Assembly (NCBI RefSeq): GCF_904846035.1
Contig: NZ_CAJGYT010000001.1
Coordinates: 1-64,000 of the forward strand
Direction of reading: 5' to 3'
DNA length: 64,000 nt
Source: Psychrobacter aestuarii
GTDB lineage: Bacteria; Pseudomonadota; Gammaproteobacteria; Pseudomonadales; Moraxellaceae
Positions 27,931-37,886 of this stretch are shown here, in pieces. The position numbers were made by a program, and so were the translations under genes. Under the pieces are notes generated by a model. It saw only the letters and a program-made list of their open reading frames with translations, ran no database searches and was not told the origin of the DNA. Within the stretch, counting starts at the first letter, position 1. The number at the start of each line of letters is the position of its first letter.

Positions 27931-28881
27931 TTATTGCGCCAAAAATACAGTTTTAAACAGCTGGCGTACGTCATACAAAAAGCTGTCTTCACGTAGTAGC
28001 ATATGACTAAAGCGGGTCAGTCCAATATCTTCATCAATATATTCTTGTGTCCATTGACTGTCGTCTATCATGACCCAGTCTTCATGAAACACGGTGTCTG
28101 TATCGGTAATTTGTGCCAACAAATGACTGTCTGGCTGTCCAAAGCTGATAAACAGCTGATAAATACCCTGGCGTTTATAAAAATAGGTATTTAGATGCAG
28201 TTCGTGTGGCTGATAAAAGCCATGTATCAGGTCATGCCAAAACGTGGCTAAGCCAACAGCGGTGTCTTTGTCATGTCCCAATGTCCAGCACAAGGTCTTG
28301 TTCAGTCCATGAAAGCCTTTGGTATAAGTTGGTAAAAACAAGAGACCAGTTGCAATGATTTGCTGCGCAATAGCTTGCTTGTCACTATCTTTATAAGCAG
28401 CGATATCATTTAGTGTTGTGCTATTAATAAAGTCATAATAATGAGGGCTGCTACTGCTATGAATCAAAACGGTGTGTTTGCTCAGTAGGTCTGTCACATG
28501 CTCGCTTGGGCTGCTGACAACCTGATTAAGAGCGGTATCTATATCTGTCCAAATGGGCAGTGCTTTTGTGGGTAAGTAATTCATCCACTGTTTGGGTTTT
28601 TCCAAGTACAGTACGCAAAAGCCGATCAGTGGATACTTGCGCCCACTGCTGTCGTGGCTGGCAAGCATACTTCCTGTAATGACCTGCTGTGCTGTCGTAT
28701 CGATGTGGCTAAAACTCAATGTATTCAAAGTTTCTGTGAGTGTGCCTGATAGTCGTATGGCATCACTGACCCAACGATCAATGTTTTCGATATCGGCCAC
28801 ATTGTGCCGCGCGCGCACAAAGTCGCCACGCGCAGGCAATTTGCCGAAGTAACTCAAGGGCAGCTGAGTGTCGGACATCAT
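27931..28881 (-). CDS. tagF: T6SS accessory protein TagF
   Basis: 316 residues with the family start YFGKLPARGDFVRARHNV and WVSDAIRLSG. TagF proteins act as post-translational repressors of T6SS in several bacteria. The ATG overlaps the tssM stop (ATGA), indicating translational coupling. No PppA or Fha partner is visible in the window. Confidence 0.88.
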   Translation of the reverse strand: MMSDTQLPLSYFGKLPARGDFVRARHNVADIENIDRWVSDAIRLSGTLTETLNTLSFSHIDTTAQQVITGSMLASHDSSGRKYPLIGFCVLYLEKPKQWMNYLPTKALPIWTDIDTALNQVVSSPSEHVTDLLSKHTVLIHSSSSPHYYDFINSTTLNDIAAYKDSDKQAIAQQIIATGLLFLPTYTKGFHGLNKTLCWTLGHDKDTAVGLATFWHDLIHGFYQPHELHLNTYFYKRQGIYQLFISFGQPDSHLLAQITDTDTVFHEDWVMIDDSQWTQEYIDEDIGLTRFSHMLLREDSFLYDVRQLFKTVFLAQ

Positions 28882-31800
28882 GGTGCGGTCTCCTCAGGCG
28901 TTGTCGACGCCGCTGCTGGACGGCTGGTAGTTTCTGTGGAGGTGGCATTTGTTGTGCTATTGGTTGCAGAGGTGTCACTCGTCTCTGTTACAGGCGCGGC
29001 GCTATTGCTGTTTGCTGCGCCTGCATTGGTGGTTGTCGTAGATGCATTTTTAGCATTGCTATTGTCACCAATAGGATTTGCTGTACGAGTAACACCCAGA
29101 CCAATGACTTCTTCAGGCAGTTTAAGTCCAGTAAAAGGGTTGCCCGATTGACCTTGGCTTGAAGTGCTATCGCTGCCGCTAATAATTCTAAAACGTACAG
29201 GAATACTAATACCATCACCTGTCCACGTCATTTCAACCACATCATTTTCAAGCTTGGTGCGACGTGCTGTATTGATAAAGCGCTCTACGCCAAAGCTACC
29301 TGCTTCTTCTAATACGGTGTAGTCTTTGCCATCATAGTCTTTTGCACGGATGCTAGCACCAGGCTGACTGCTGGGATTTGGCCAGACAAAGGTTGTCCAT
29401 GCTTGCGCACCCATACGATAGCGGAGCTGTTGACCGTCCAAGATGATGGTGTATTCTGTCAGACCACTGACAGGTAACGGCATGATTTGAAATGTGGTCT
29501 GTTTGGCAGCACTTGTGTTGCCTGCGCCGCTATCACTGCGACCACCACCTGTATAATTGATAAAATAACGACCAAAATCGGCAACAAATTTAGGATTCAG
29601 ACCCAAACCAGCACCGTTCCAAATTTTGCTGGATATTTGGTCGCCGCGGCGGATAATAAACGGTGATAAAGTGCCTTCAACAAATTTCGACACATAGCCA
29701 TCTTGACCAAAAAATTGACCAATCTCTGCAGGCGTGGCTTCTAAGTTAGCGTTTTTGGTAAAGGGATATTTTTTGGCAAGATTTTCCGTAAACGGCAACT
29801 GTACTTGTGCTTGCCATACCTTGTTGATTTCTGCTTTGGTTGGCGTCAATAGCATATTAAACGAGCGTGTGAGCGGCTCACTCAGTAGTGGTCTGACTCT
29901 CGGTTTTATCTCAGAATTGGCTTGGCTTAGAATTTGCTCATCTAATATTTGTAGTGACTTGGTCAGCTCAGAGCCCTCACTACTTAGTGTTTGTGAGGCA
30001 AATAAGAGCGCATCAGGTCCAATGTCATCACTACGCGCGATGTTGTTAAAGCGCGTACGAATATCTCCCAAGCTGGTCAAGTAGCGATGTAGTAAAGATG
30101 CATTTTGATTGTCTTCACGTTTGACCACGAGGGCATGGATAAACGAAAACTCCTGAGAGATAGCACCTGATGCCTGTGCTGGCGCTGAGCCTGCCGCTGA
30201 AGAACGGTTGGCAGACAATGCAGTTTCAGCCTGTTGCACCTCAGAGGGCGCTTGACGCAAAATGGTTTGTTTAAACCAGTCTAAAAAAGAGCGCTTTAAA
30301 GGCTGGTTACTTTCATCTACTGCACTCGCGACACCATCCCAATGGGTTTGTTCATCCAAGGTCTTAAAAAACACCATCAGGGGCGAATCTTTCGGGTCAG
30401 AGAGCTGGCTTAGTAATACCGCATGGTCTTGAAAATCTTTGCTATCACGGATGTATACTTGTGACAAAAAGCGTTGCCATTCGCTGATGTATTCTTGTTT
30501 GTAGCGTGTGACCAGATATTTTCTAATCTGCTCAGGACTGCCTGTAAGTGTCAAATCATCCTGTCCACTGGTCGCAAGCACCCAATCGTCTGCCACAACT
30601 TTTGTGGTTGCCGCTTTATCAATCTCATCACTAATAAAATCGGTCCATGCGCTTTTGGTAAATGTGCCCGATACGGCATAACTCCCAAGCAAAACGTTCG
30701 TGACTGAGTCTTTGGTGATTTGCGCAACTGTGACCGACGGAAAACGTGCTGAGGCACGCATTTTAATCTCAGCATACACGCGTTCACGCGCAGGCTGCCC
30801 TTTACTGACCTTGGTTAAGGTCGCCCGCGCACTGTCTACCAGTCCTAAATCATTGTCAATCAAGGGGAAGTTGTCATCATGAGTATGGGATAGGGTAAAG
30901 CTTAGGATGCGTTCTGCTTGACGAATCATCTTGTCTTCAGGCATATCTGCACGATTGGTTTCAAGCCAGCTGCGCCAAAAGCGGGTCATTTGATCACTTA
31001 AATGGCTGGTCTCTAAGTGCTCATGATTGGCAAGCATGAGATAAGCTTTTAAAGCGTTATAAGCGTCTTCAACATTGGTTGGATCAGACTCGGTATACCG
31101 TTTCCCCGTATTTTCAGTAGGCGCAGTTTCTGCTGCGGCTTGAGCCGTGCTTTTATTCTCCAGCTGGTCGGCATTGTTGTTTACTTGGGTTAAAAACTGC
31201 TCAATGCTTTGCTTGGTGGGCTTGAGCAAAATAATATTGATACCGTTGTAATACTCTTCAAGCAGTTTTTGCTTGAGTGTATCGCCTTGATAAAGACCAA
31301 AGCCCAGTGACAAAGGGGTGTCTTCATCATAGCGCTCTAACTGCTCAATACGGCTTTGCAAAATAATCAAAGATGCCAGTTGTTCTTGCAAGCTACCATT
31401 AGCAGTACTTTGGATATCTTCAACTTGCTGTAAATCTGCCAAGACACGCTCAGTCAGCTGCTTATTATTGGCATAAGACCACGTCCACAAGGATGAGGCA
31501 GCACATAGTACCACGACAGCGCCCAATGTGGCGCCAGCGCGATAACTGCGCTTACTGCGATTTTTGTGCTGCTTTACCAGATGTTTGTCTTTTAAAATCA
31601 CTTTTGAGAATAAGTGATGTAAAAAGTAGGGTTGATTGTTCTTCGGTTGTGCACTGCTTAAAGGAACAGCAGGCGGCAATAAGTTGTAATTTTTAACCAT
31701 TTGCGCGGTCATTTGGCTATTGACTTGACCTTTTTGCAAAGCACTGGTGAAATAAAATCCACGTAAAATAGGCTTAAATTGAAACGGATTGTCTTCAAAC

Positions 31801-32861
31801 AAAGCATGAATGAGCGTGCGAATCATAGGTCGCAGCGACTGGAATTCCATGGGAAAGGTCATCAAACTTGGGGATACGGTACGCTGGTGACGTAAAGAAA
31901 GTTTGGTAGTGCTCAAATCTTTTAGACCGTCGACAAGCGTATTAAAATGCGTCTCGAAGATGTCGGTAATATTGATTTCATCGGGGTTTTCAGGGTAGGG
32001 AATGGTAGCTCCCCAAACTTGGTCGCGCTCTTCTTGTTCGTAGTCATTGAAAAAGTCGCGAAACCCAGAGATAAGATCCATCTTCGTAAACAAAACGTAA
32101 ACAGGTGCATGTACCTCCAGATGCTCCGTGACATCTTGGACGCGGCTACGTAAATTTTTTGCCAGATCCAGCGCGTAGTTGGGATCATTTTGAGTAAGGT
32201 CAGCAATACTCACGGTAATAATGATGCCGTTAATAGGGGCTTTTGGACGATTTTTTCTTAATAATCCCAAAAAAGACAGCCACTCAGAACGGTCGTCTTC
32301 ATAAACAGAATAACGCCCTGCTGTGTCTAACAAAATGCCCTCGGTAGAAAAAAACCAGTCGCAGTTACGCGTTCCGCCAATACCCTTGACAGATAAGGTG
32401 TCGGTTTTTTCCATAAAAGGAAATTTCAATCCTGAATGCAGTACCGCTGAGCTCTTGCCTGCCGCTGGATTGCCGATGACCATATACCATGGCAGCTCGT
32501 ACAACGCAGCATTTCCAGTACGATCTCCCATTTTAGACTTACGAATGGTTTTAATCGCATCTTGCATTTGCTCGCGTAGTGATTGTATTTCTTGATTGTT
32601 AGCGTCTTTAGCAGCCGTATCTGGATTGTTGTCTGCCTCGCCACCTTCAATTAAATCAGCGAGTTGCTCACCAGCAGCCTGTTTTTTTTGCCACCAACGA
32701 TAAGCAAAAAAAGCAATAGCCGCAGTTGCGACTACAGCGACTAAAATGACAATGAATGTCGTCAAGCCAACGTAGTCATACAATAAGACGAGAGCAACAA
32801 TGGCAGCTAAAGCCATCAATACTTTAGGGTGATATATAAGATGAAAAAAGCCTGAAAACAT
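28878..32861 (-). CDS. tssM: T6SS membrane complex protein TssM (IcmF)
   Basis: 1327 residues. Two membrane helices near the N-terminus (about 10-50), a GTPase-like domain with the P-loop GNPAAGKSS near residue 130, a third membrane helix near 445 (LGAVVVLCAASSLWTW), and a long periplasmic region typical of IcmF/TssM. The last 60 residues are a Ser/Thr/Asn/Ala-rich low-complexity tail, an unusual addition. TssM bridges the inner membrane complex (TssL) and the periplasmic or outer membrane parts. It is flanked by an AsaA-like gene upstream and tagF downstream. Confidence 0.93.
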   Translation of the reverse strand: MFSGFFHLIYHPKVLMALAAIVALVLLYDYVGLTTFIVILVAVVATAAIAFFAYRWWQKKQAAGEQLADLIEGGEADNNPDTAAKDANNQEIQSLREQMQDAIKTIRKSKMGDRTGNAALYELPWYMVIGNPAAGKSSAVLHSGLKFPFMEKTDTLSVKGIGGTRNCDWFFSTEGILLDTAGRYSVYEDDRSEWLSFLGLLRKNRPKAPINGIIITVSIADLTQNDPNYALDLAKNLRSRVQDVTEHLEVHAPVYVLFTKMDLISGFRDFFNDYEQEERDQVWGATIPYPENPDEINITDIFETHFNTLVDGLKDLSTTKLSLRHQRTVSPSLMTFPMEFQSLRPMIRTLIHALFEDNPFQFKPILRGFYFTSALQKGQVNSQMTAQMVKNYNLLPPAVPLSSAQPKNNQPYFLHHLFSKVILKDKHLVKQHKNRSKRSYRAGATLGAVVVLCAASSLWTWSYANNKQLTERVLADLQQVEDIQSTANGSLQEQLASLIILQSRIEQLERYDEDTPLSLGFGLYQGDTLKQKLLEEYYNGINIILLKPTKQSIEQFLTQVNNNADQLENKSTAQAAAETAPTENTGKRYTESDPTNVEDAYNALKAYLMLANHEHLETSHLSDQMTRFWRSWLETNRADMPEDKMIRQAERILSFTLSHTHDDNFPLIDNDLGLVDSARATLTKVSKGQPARERVYAEIKMRASARFPSVTVAQITKDSVTNVLLGSYAVSGTFTKSAWTDFISDEIDKAATTKVVADDWVLATSGQDDLTLTGSPEQIRKYLVTRYKQEYISEWQRFLSQVYIRDSKDFQDHAVLLSQLSDPKDSPLMVFFKTLDEQTHWDGVASAVDESNQPLKRSFLDWFKQTILRQAPSEVQQAETALSANRSSAAGSAPAQASGAISQEFSFIHALVVKREDNQNASLLHRYLTSLGDIRTRFNNIARSDDIGPDALLFASQTLSSEGSELTKSLQILDEQILSQANSEIKPRVRPLLSEPLTRSFNMLLTPTKAEINKVWQAQVQLPFTENLAKKYPFTKNANLEATPAEIGQFFGQDGYVSKFVEGTLSPFIIRRGDQISSKIWNGAGLGLNPKFVADFGRYFINYTGGGRSDSGAGNTSAAKQTTFQIMPLPVSGLTEYTIILDGQQLRYRMGAQAWTTFVWPNPSSQPGASIRAKDYDGKDYTVLEEAGSFGVERFINTARRTKLENDVVEMTWTGDGISIPVRFRIISGSDSTSSQGQSGNPFTGLKLPEEVIGLGVTRTANPIGDNSNAKNASTTTTNAGAANSNSAAPVTETSDTSATNSTTNATSTETTSRPAAASTTPEETAP

Positions 32862-32911
32862 ATCAACTACCTAGTGAGTGTATGAAAAGTAAAGTCGTTA
32901 TGGGATATGGA

Positions 32912-34399
32912 TTAATGTGCATTGGCTTGCCAAAGGCTGCAGCAAGTTGGATGCCTTATAACAGCAAGCAAGGTTTCTTCAGTATTTGCGAAGTCATTGG
33001 CATATTGCGTCAATAAGCAGATGGGCATAAAGCAGGTGAGCCAAGGATTGGTTGGCATATGGTGTCCCAGATGATGAGCGTTAACCGTAAAGCTCTGCTG
33101 CGCTAAATCATCTGTAAATTTAAAAAAGGCGTCCATATCACCCGCCTGCTGTACTACGTTTAGATCAGAAATAAGTACGAGAGGCTGCTCTGTATCATCG
33201 CGCTCATGATGTTCAACGTCTGCTGTGGTTTGTGGCAGCATATTTTGCTGCAACAAAGTTTGCTTGGCTTTTGGCAATAGCTGCTTGTATCGCAATCTTT
33301 GATCATCCGCTGTATTCACCTGCATAGGCAATGCGGTGGTGGCGGTGAAGTGAATAGGCACAAACGCATCAAACGCCAGTAACTGCGCCGCTGATGGATT
33401 GCAAAACATCAGTGTACTGGCAGCCTCCGTGGGTATCATCCCCTCACTGAGGATCCTATCGCTCTCATTATCCAGCCAGTCTTGGTCAATCTGCGTATCT
33501 GCTATCAATAGCATCCCTACGCGTGGTTGGTTGCTATCTGCAACTGAGCACAGCACATCACTGATAAAAGCCAATGGAGTATTGTCAACAGGCTCAGCGC
33601 TCAGCAGCTGTAGCTTGAGTGCTTCTGCATGGATACCATATTCTGTCATTAATGACTGGATAGTAGTGCGTAAAAACTCTTTATCACTATCAGCAGGCAG
33701 ACATAGGTATAACTCAAGAATAGCGATGGCAGGCTCTGTCGCTTCGGCTGATGACTCTTGCTGCATGTGCAAACTGTCTGTCTGTTGCCATTCGGGGTGG
33801 ATACTGGTTGTGGTTTGGGTATCGATGTGCTGTTCTGTTTGTATCAGTAGATGCTCACCGATAACCTGTAGTGCTTCGTCATGCTGTGACAGCTGGGTAT
33901 AAATCAGCGCCCACAGACGCTCAGTCAAAGTATCGCTAGGCACTACACCGTCAACGGTCTGCAAGGGCAAAGCCTCTTCAATCTCAGTAATAGGTTTCGT
34001 GAGTAACGGGAGCCCAAAAGTGTCTGTAATACTTCGATTCAGCTGTGTGACATCATCTGTATTGTCGATTATCTCAGACCAATGATTACCTTCTGGCAAT
34101 AACACTTGACTAGACATCAGCAAATGGCGGTTGGGTTGGGCTTTTTGTTGGGGTAGTGGCGCTTTGGCAGGCGCGTCCGAGGTCATGTCATTGTTTGGGG
34201 CAGGTTTATTCTGATACCAATGAGTCAAACCTACGCTTATCAATATGAGCAATGGAAACAGCATAAACCATATAACAATACCTGCTAATGTCAGCTCAGA
34301 TGCATTGTCTTTAAAGTACATCCAAGCAACAGCGAAATACAGAACCAGTACCGCTATCAAAGAATAGCGTACATAAGTTAGTGTTTTTTTTAAAAGCAC
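32912..34399 (-). CDS. AsaA-like T6SS membrane protein upstream of tssM
   Basis: 495 residues with two N-terminal membrane helices (about 10-27 and 36-60) and a large acidic, Gln/His-rich domain. No enzyme motif is visible. Its place directly before tssM, as first gene of the minus-strand T6SS operon, is that of asaA, a gene described in Acinetobacter T6SS clusters as supporting TssM and the membrane complex. The identification rests on position and topology; the sequence match was not tested. Confidence 0.55.
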   Translation of the reverse strand: MLLKKTLTYVRYSLIAVLVLYFAVAWMYFKDNASELTLAGIVIWFMLFPLLILISVGLTHWYQNKPAPNNDMTSDAPAKAPLPQQKAQPNRHLLMSSQVLLPEGNHWSEIIDNTDDVTQLNRSITDTFGLPLLTKPITEIEEALPLQTVDGVVPSDTLTERLWALIYTQLSQHDEALQVIGEHLLIQTEQHIDTQTTTSIHPEWQQTDSLHMQQESSAEATEPAIAILELYLCLPADSDKEFLRTTIQSLMTEYGIHAEALKLQLLSAEPVDNTPLAFISDVLCSVADSNQPRVGMLLIADTQIDQDWLDNESDRILSEGMIPTEAASTLMFCNPSAAQLLAFDAFVPIHFTATTALPMQVNTADDQRLRYKQLLPKAKQTLLQQNMLPQTTADVEHHERDDTEQPLVLISDLNVVQQAGDMDAFFKFTDDLAQQSFTVNAHHLGHHMPTNPWLTCFMPICLLTQYANDFANTEETLLAVIRHPTCCSLWQANAH

Positions 34400-34776
34400 C
34401 TACTATTCCTTTTGCTAAAATAAGCCATTTGTTCGTAAAAAAAGGGTATTCTATGGTATTTTAGTTACTTTTTCTACTAAAAATAATTAACTTATTTTAT
34501 AAGAAATCCATGATAGTGAACTGGAGTTATATTTTTTGTAAAAAGAGATTTGCAGCTTTTTAGAGAAAATTGATGTAAAACAGGTATTTTTGTTGGAATT
34601 TGGTCTTTTTTTATCTATAATTGCCAACTTGTGTATGATGGCTTGTAGTTAAAAGCGTAATTTTGTCTATATCCATTAATGATATAAATGTTGATTGTTT
34701 ATGTGTGTTGCCTAGGTCTTTTTACATAATATTTTAACTTTAATCGACTATGAACTGGGTAAAAGTGCTGTGAGAT
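34400..34776. other. Divergent AT-rich T6SS control region
   Basis: 377 bases between the two divergent T6SS operons, without genes. It is markedly AT-rich with many T tracts, as is common at silenced acquired loci. One clear promoter for the plus-strand operon is visible (34593-34621). Confidence 0.7.
34593..34621 (+). promoter_or_regulatory. Sigma70-type promoter for tagX operon
   Basis: TTGGAA, 17-base spacer, TATAAT. The spacing is optimal and the -10 is consensus. It would give a 5' leader of about 150 bases before tagX. Confidence 0.55.
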
Positions 34777-35790
34777 ATGGTCTATTTGGTTATCTGTGGT
34801 TTGGTACTGGTTGCTATGGTGCTGACAGCATTACTGTATGATGGTCACTATATCAAGTCATCGCTCTATAGGTTTGGCGGTAAGCTGCAGCAGCAAATAG
34901 CAGTGGGTATGAGTCATGCATCGCCGAAGTCGTTTAAATGGACATCTGGCACTTTGTGGACACCACGAATACCCAAAGCACAGACCGCCTTGCCATTATT
35001 TTCATTCGGTTTGATTGTGGTGACACTTGGGCTGTGCTATCGCTTGGTTACCAGTCACTCGCTTGAGGTATATCACCATTATGGTGACGACACAGTCACC
35101 ACGGATGCTCAGATAGGTCAGCTTTTGGCTGGTGAGCAATTACAGCCACCACCAGCACCACCAGAAGAAGCATTCGCTGAGCTTGATGCAGAAATTGCAA
35201 GCTATCAAGCAGCGATAATTCAAGAGGGAGACTGGTCACCATTTGGCACGCCAAGCGCGACTGATAACGTGCAGACGCCGCCAGACTTATCTGCTTTAAG
35301 CCATTCAGAAACCATGCCGACAAATACGGCACTAAGTACACATATCAGCACAGGTCAGATTAATATTAAAAACGCTGACCGTAACTGGAACAAAATGAAT
35401 TCAGAGTTTGTGCAGCGTCTGCTGACGGTTTATAAAGTGATGCACGACCAGTATGGTTACGACATGGTCTTACTTGAGGGGTATCGCAGCCCAGAACGAC
35501 AAGCTCGCTTGTTAAGCCAAGGCACGCACGTGACCAAAGCAGGCTCGTATAAGAGCTACCACCAGTTTGGGTTGGCCGCTGACAGTGCTTTTATCCGTAA
35601 TGGTAAAATCGTCATCTCCGAAAAAGACCCTTGGGCGATGCAAGGCTATCGGCTCTATGGACAAGTGGCCAAATCAGCAGGGCTGGTTTGGGGCGGCGAT
35701 TGGAAAATGATGGATCTAGGTCATGTTGAGCTGCGTAAAAAAGGTGTGCTGGGACGCCCAGAAATGGCAGAGATCTTAACGAAGCAGTGA
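34777..35790 (+). CDS. tagX: TagX L,D-endopeptidase (M15/VanY-like) of T6SS
   Basis: 337 residues. Two membrane segments (about 1-20 and 70-90), a Pro/Glu-rich linker, then a peptidase M15 domain (about 195-335) with zinc ligands H262 and D269 (SYHQFGLAADSA) and H316 (DLGHVEL), and the LLEGYRSPERQA motif. In Acinetobacter TagX cuts peptidoglycan so that the T6SS can be assembled across the wall. It is the first gene of the plus-strand T6SS operon. Confidence 0.9.
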   Translation: MVYLVICGLVLVAMVLTALLYDGHYIKSSLYRFGGKLQQQIAVGMSHASPKSFKWTSGTLWTPRIPKAQTALPLFSFGLIVVTLGLCYRLVTSHSLEVYHHYGDDTVTTDAQIGQLLAGEQLQPPPAPPEEAFAELDAEIASYQAAIIQEGDWSPFGTPSATDNVQTPPDLSALSHSETMPTNTALSTHISTGQINIKNADRNWNKMNSEFVQRLLTVYKVMHDQYGYDMVLLEGYRSPERQARLLSQGTHVTKAGSYKSYHQFGLAADSAFIRNGKIVISEKDPWAMQGYRLYGQVAKSAGLVWGGDWKMMDLGHVELRKKGVLGRPEMAEILTKQ

Positions 35791-35817
35791 CAACCAAACA
35801 GGTAAAACAAAATATAT

Positions 35818-36492
35818 ATGAAAGCATTTATTAAGCACGCCACCACTATATCGATGCTGAGTAGCATGTGTGCCTTTGGGCTGGCTGGTTGTTCAACCAT
35901 GGAAGCGGCCACGGAAAAACCTTCTAACGACTCTGTGACAACAATAGATAAAATCAAAGATTTAGTGGGCGCCAGAGGAGAGAACAGTGAGCTAGAAGCA
36001 CTCAAAGCGCAGCTTGCTAAGCAGCAAGAACAGCTCGCTGAGATGAATGCTCAGCAGCAGGCCTTACAAGAGAAAATGAAACAGCAGCAAGTACTATTGA
36101 AACTCAATCCTACTGCGAGCGCCAATGCAGGACGTACTAAAGTAGGCACAGCAAGTACTGCATACATCGCTTTTCTAGAAGAAAAAGAGCAGTTTTCTGA
36201 GCTTGAGTCTTTAGCACAAAAAGAGATGGTGTTAATTCCAAAGCGACCAAGTGAACAAACGCTGGCTATACCCCGTGACGCCAAGTTCATAGCGGTAAAA
36301 GTTGGACTAAGATATACCAAAAAGCGCTCGCAATTTTTGATTCCGCTTGACAGTCTCGATTTCGATACGCCGCTAGAAATTAATGTTGGGGCATGTGATG
36401 TCAATATCGTATCGGGTATTCAACCGAATAAAAATACAACGTTTGAGCAAAAACTTAACGATTATCAACAGCCACTTGTACGGTGTTCATAG
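35818..36492 (+). CDS. T6SS-linked lipoprotein, candidate TssJ equivalent
   Basis: 224 residues. Lipobox FGLAGC (Cys at about residue 25), then a Gln-rich coiled coil (about 60-95), then a beta-rich domain (about 115-224). The latter has a TssJ-like order: QFSELESL, a MVLIPKRPSEQTLAIP loop segment, FIAVKVGLRY and a terminal strand set. TssJ is the outer membrane lipoprotein that holds TssM, and no other TssJ candidate is encoded here. The gene lies 27 bases after tagX and 9 bases before tssK. The function is inferred from position and layout. Confidence 0.55.
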   Translation: MKAFIKHATTISMLSSMCAFGLAGCSTMEAATEKPSNDSVTTIDKIKDLVGARGENSELEALKAQLAKQQEQLAEMNAQQQALQEKMKQQQVLLKLNPTASANAGRTKVGTASTAYIAFLEEKEQFSELESLAQKEMVLIPKRPSEQTLAIPRDAKFIAVKVGLRYTKKRSQFLIPLDSLDFDTPLEINVGACDVNIVSGIQPNKNTTFEQKLNDYQQPLVRCS

Positions 36493-36501
36493 GAGAAGGA
36501 C

Positions 36502-37842
36502 TTGATAAAGAATCAGGTATTGTGGGGTGAGGGTCTGTTTCTAAGACCACAGCATTTTCAAGTTCAAGACAACTACCATAATATGCAGCGTGCGCAAAGT
36601 ATGCAGCTCACGCATCCCTATCTTTATGGCATTGTGGACGTAAAAATTGATGAGCAGCTATTAGACAGTGGAATGCTCAGTTTTGAGTACATTCATGCGG
36701 TGCTGCCTGATGGTGCGCTGTATCGAGCACCACATACCGACGTTTTACCAAAAGCGCTGACACTCGATATTAAAGACAACCGAGACGATATTTTTGTGTT
36801 TTTGCACTTAGATATGCTGCACCATAATGGTCATAATATTAAAGACGATACCAAAGACAGCGCTCGGTATTTAAGAGTGTCTACTGAGGCTCAAGATTTA
36901 TACAGCCAAGCGGCTGATGCAATCATCGATACCATGAAACTTGCACCGCAAATACAGCTCAGTCATAGCAGCACACCTGCGCATGATGACAACGCTGTTG
37001 TGCTACTTGCGAAGTTGACTCGTACCACTCAAGGCGGTTATGCATTAGATAATGACTATACTGTGCCCAGCTTACAAGTACAGAGCAATCCAAGTTTGGT
37101 CAATCAATTGCATCGCTTGATTACCATGATTTCGACCAAATCAAGCTCACTGTATGATCATCACCGTCAATCCAACAGCGAGCTTTTGGAGTTCCGCTCC
37201 TCTGATATTGCCTCGTTTTGGCTGTTACATACATTGAATACGGCTTGTGCGCAGCTCAACCATATCTACCATCATCCTAAGCTGCATCCTGAACGCTTGT
37301 TTGAAGCATTTTTAAGCGTCGCCAGTCAGCTGGCAACATTTAGCACACTGTATAAAGTCTCTGACTTGCCCCATTACCGACATGACACTGTTAATGAGTG
37401 CTTTGGTAGTATTATTACCATCATACGAGAGCTTTTAAATACTGTGATTGCCAGCAACTTTATCTCTATTGCACTGCGTCAAATCAAACCGTCTTATTAT
37501 TTGGGAGATTTGAATACTGATAAAATCACTCGCAGCTCTCAGTTGTATCTGTCTGTCAGCTCAAGTCTGCCAATGCATGAGTTGGTTGATTTGGTTCCAC
37601 GTCGTTTCAAGATTGGCGCGCCAGATGCGGTAGAAAAACGTGTTTTAGCGGCGCTACCAGGGTGCTCTATTTCTCACGTTTCTCAGGTACCAAGTGCAAT
37701 ACCTGTTCGACCTGGGTTTGCTTATTTCATGATTGAGCAAATTGGAGAGATGTATGATGAGATGATGAAGCTAGAATCCATCTGTGTCTACGTACCAAGT
37801 GGCTTTGATGATCTTAAAATCGAGCTGATGGCTATTGCATAA
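36502..37842 (+). CDS. tssK: T6SS baseplate protein TssK
   Basis: 446 residues with the family start VLWGEGLFLRPQHFQVQDNY and a central PSYYLGDLN segment. It uses a TTG start preceded by AGGAGAAGG. TssK trimers link the baseplate to TssM and TssL in the inner membrane. It is the only baseplate gene found in the window. Confidence 0.92.
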   Translation: MIKNQVLWGEGLFLRPQHFQVQDNYHNMQRAQSMQLTHPYLYGIVDVKIDEQLLDSGMLSFEYIHAVLPDGALYRAPHTDVLPKALTLDIKDNRDDIFVFLHLDMLHHNGHNIKDDTKDSARYLRVSTEAQDLYSQAADAIIDTMKLAPQIQLSHSSTPAHDDNAVVLLAKLTRTTQGGYALDNDYTVPSLQVQSNPSLVNQLHRLITMISTKSSSLYDHHRQSNSELLEFRSSDIASFWLLHTLNTACAQLNHIYHHPKLHPERLFEAFLSVASQLATFSTLYKVSDLPHYRHDTVNECFGSIITIIRELLNTVIASNFISIALRQIKPSYYLGDLNTDKITRSSQLYLSVSSSLPMHELVDLVPRRFKIGAPDAVEKRVLAALPGCSISHVSQVPSAIPVRPGFAYFMIEQIGEMYDEMMKLESICVYVPSGFDDLKIELMAIA

Positions 37843-37886
37843 TCTGAGTAATTAAGACATTCATTATATAAGTAGCTGGAATCTTT

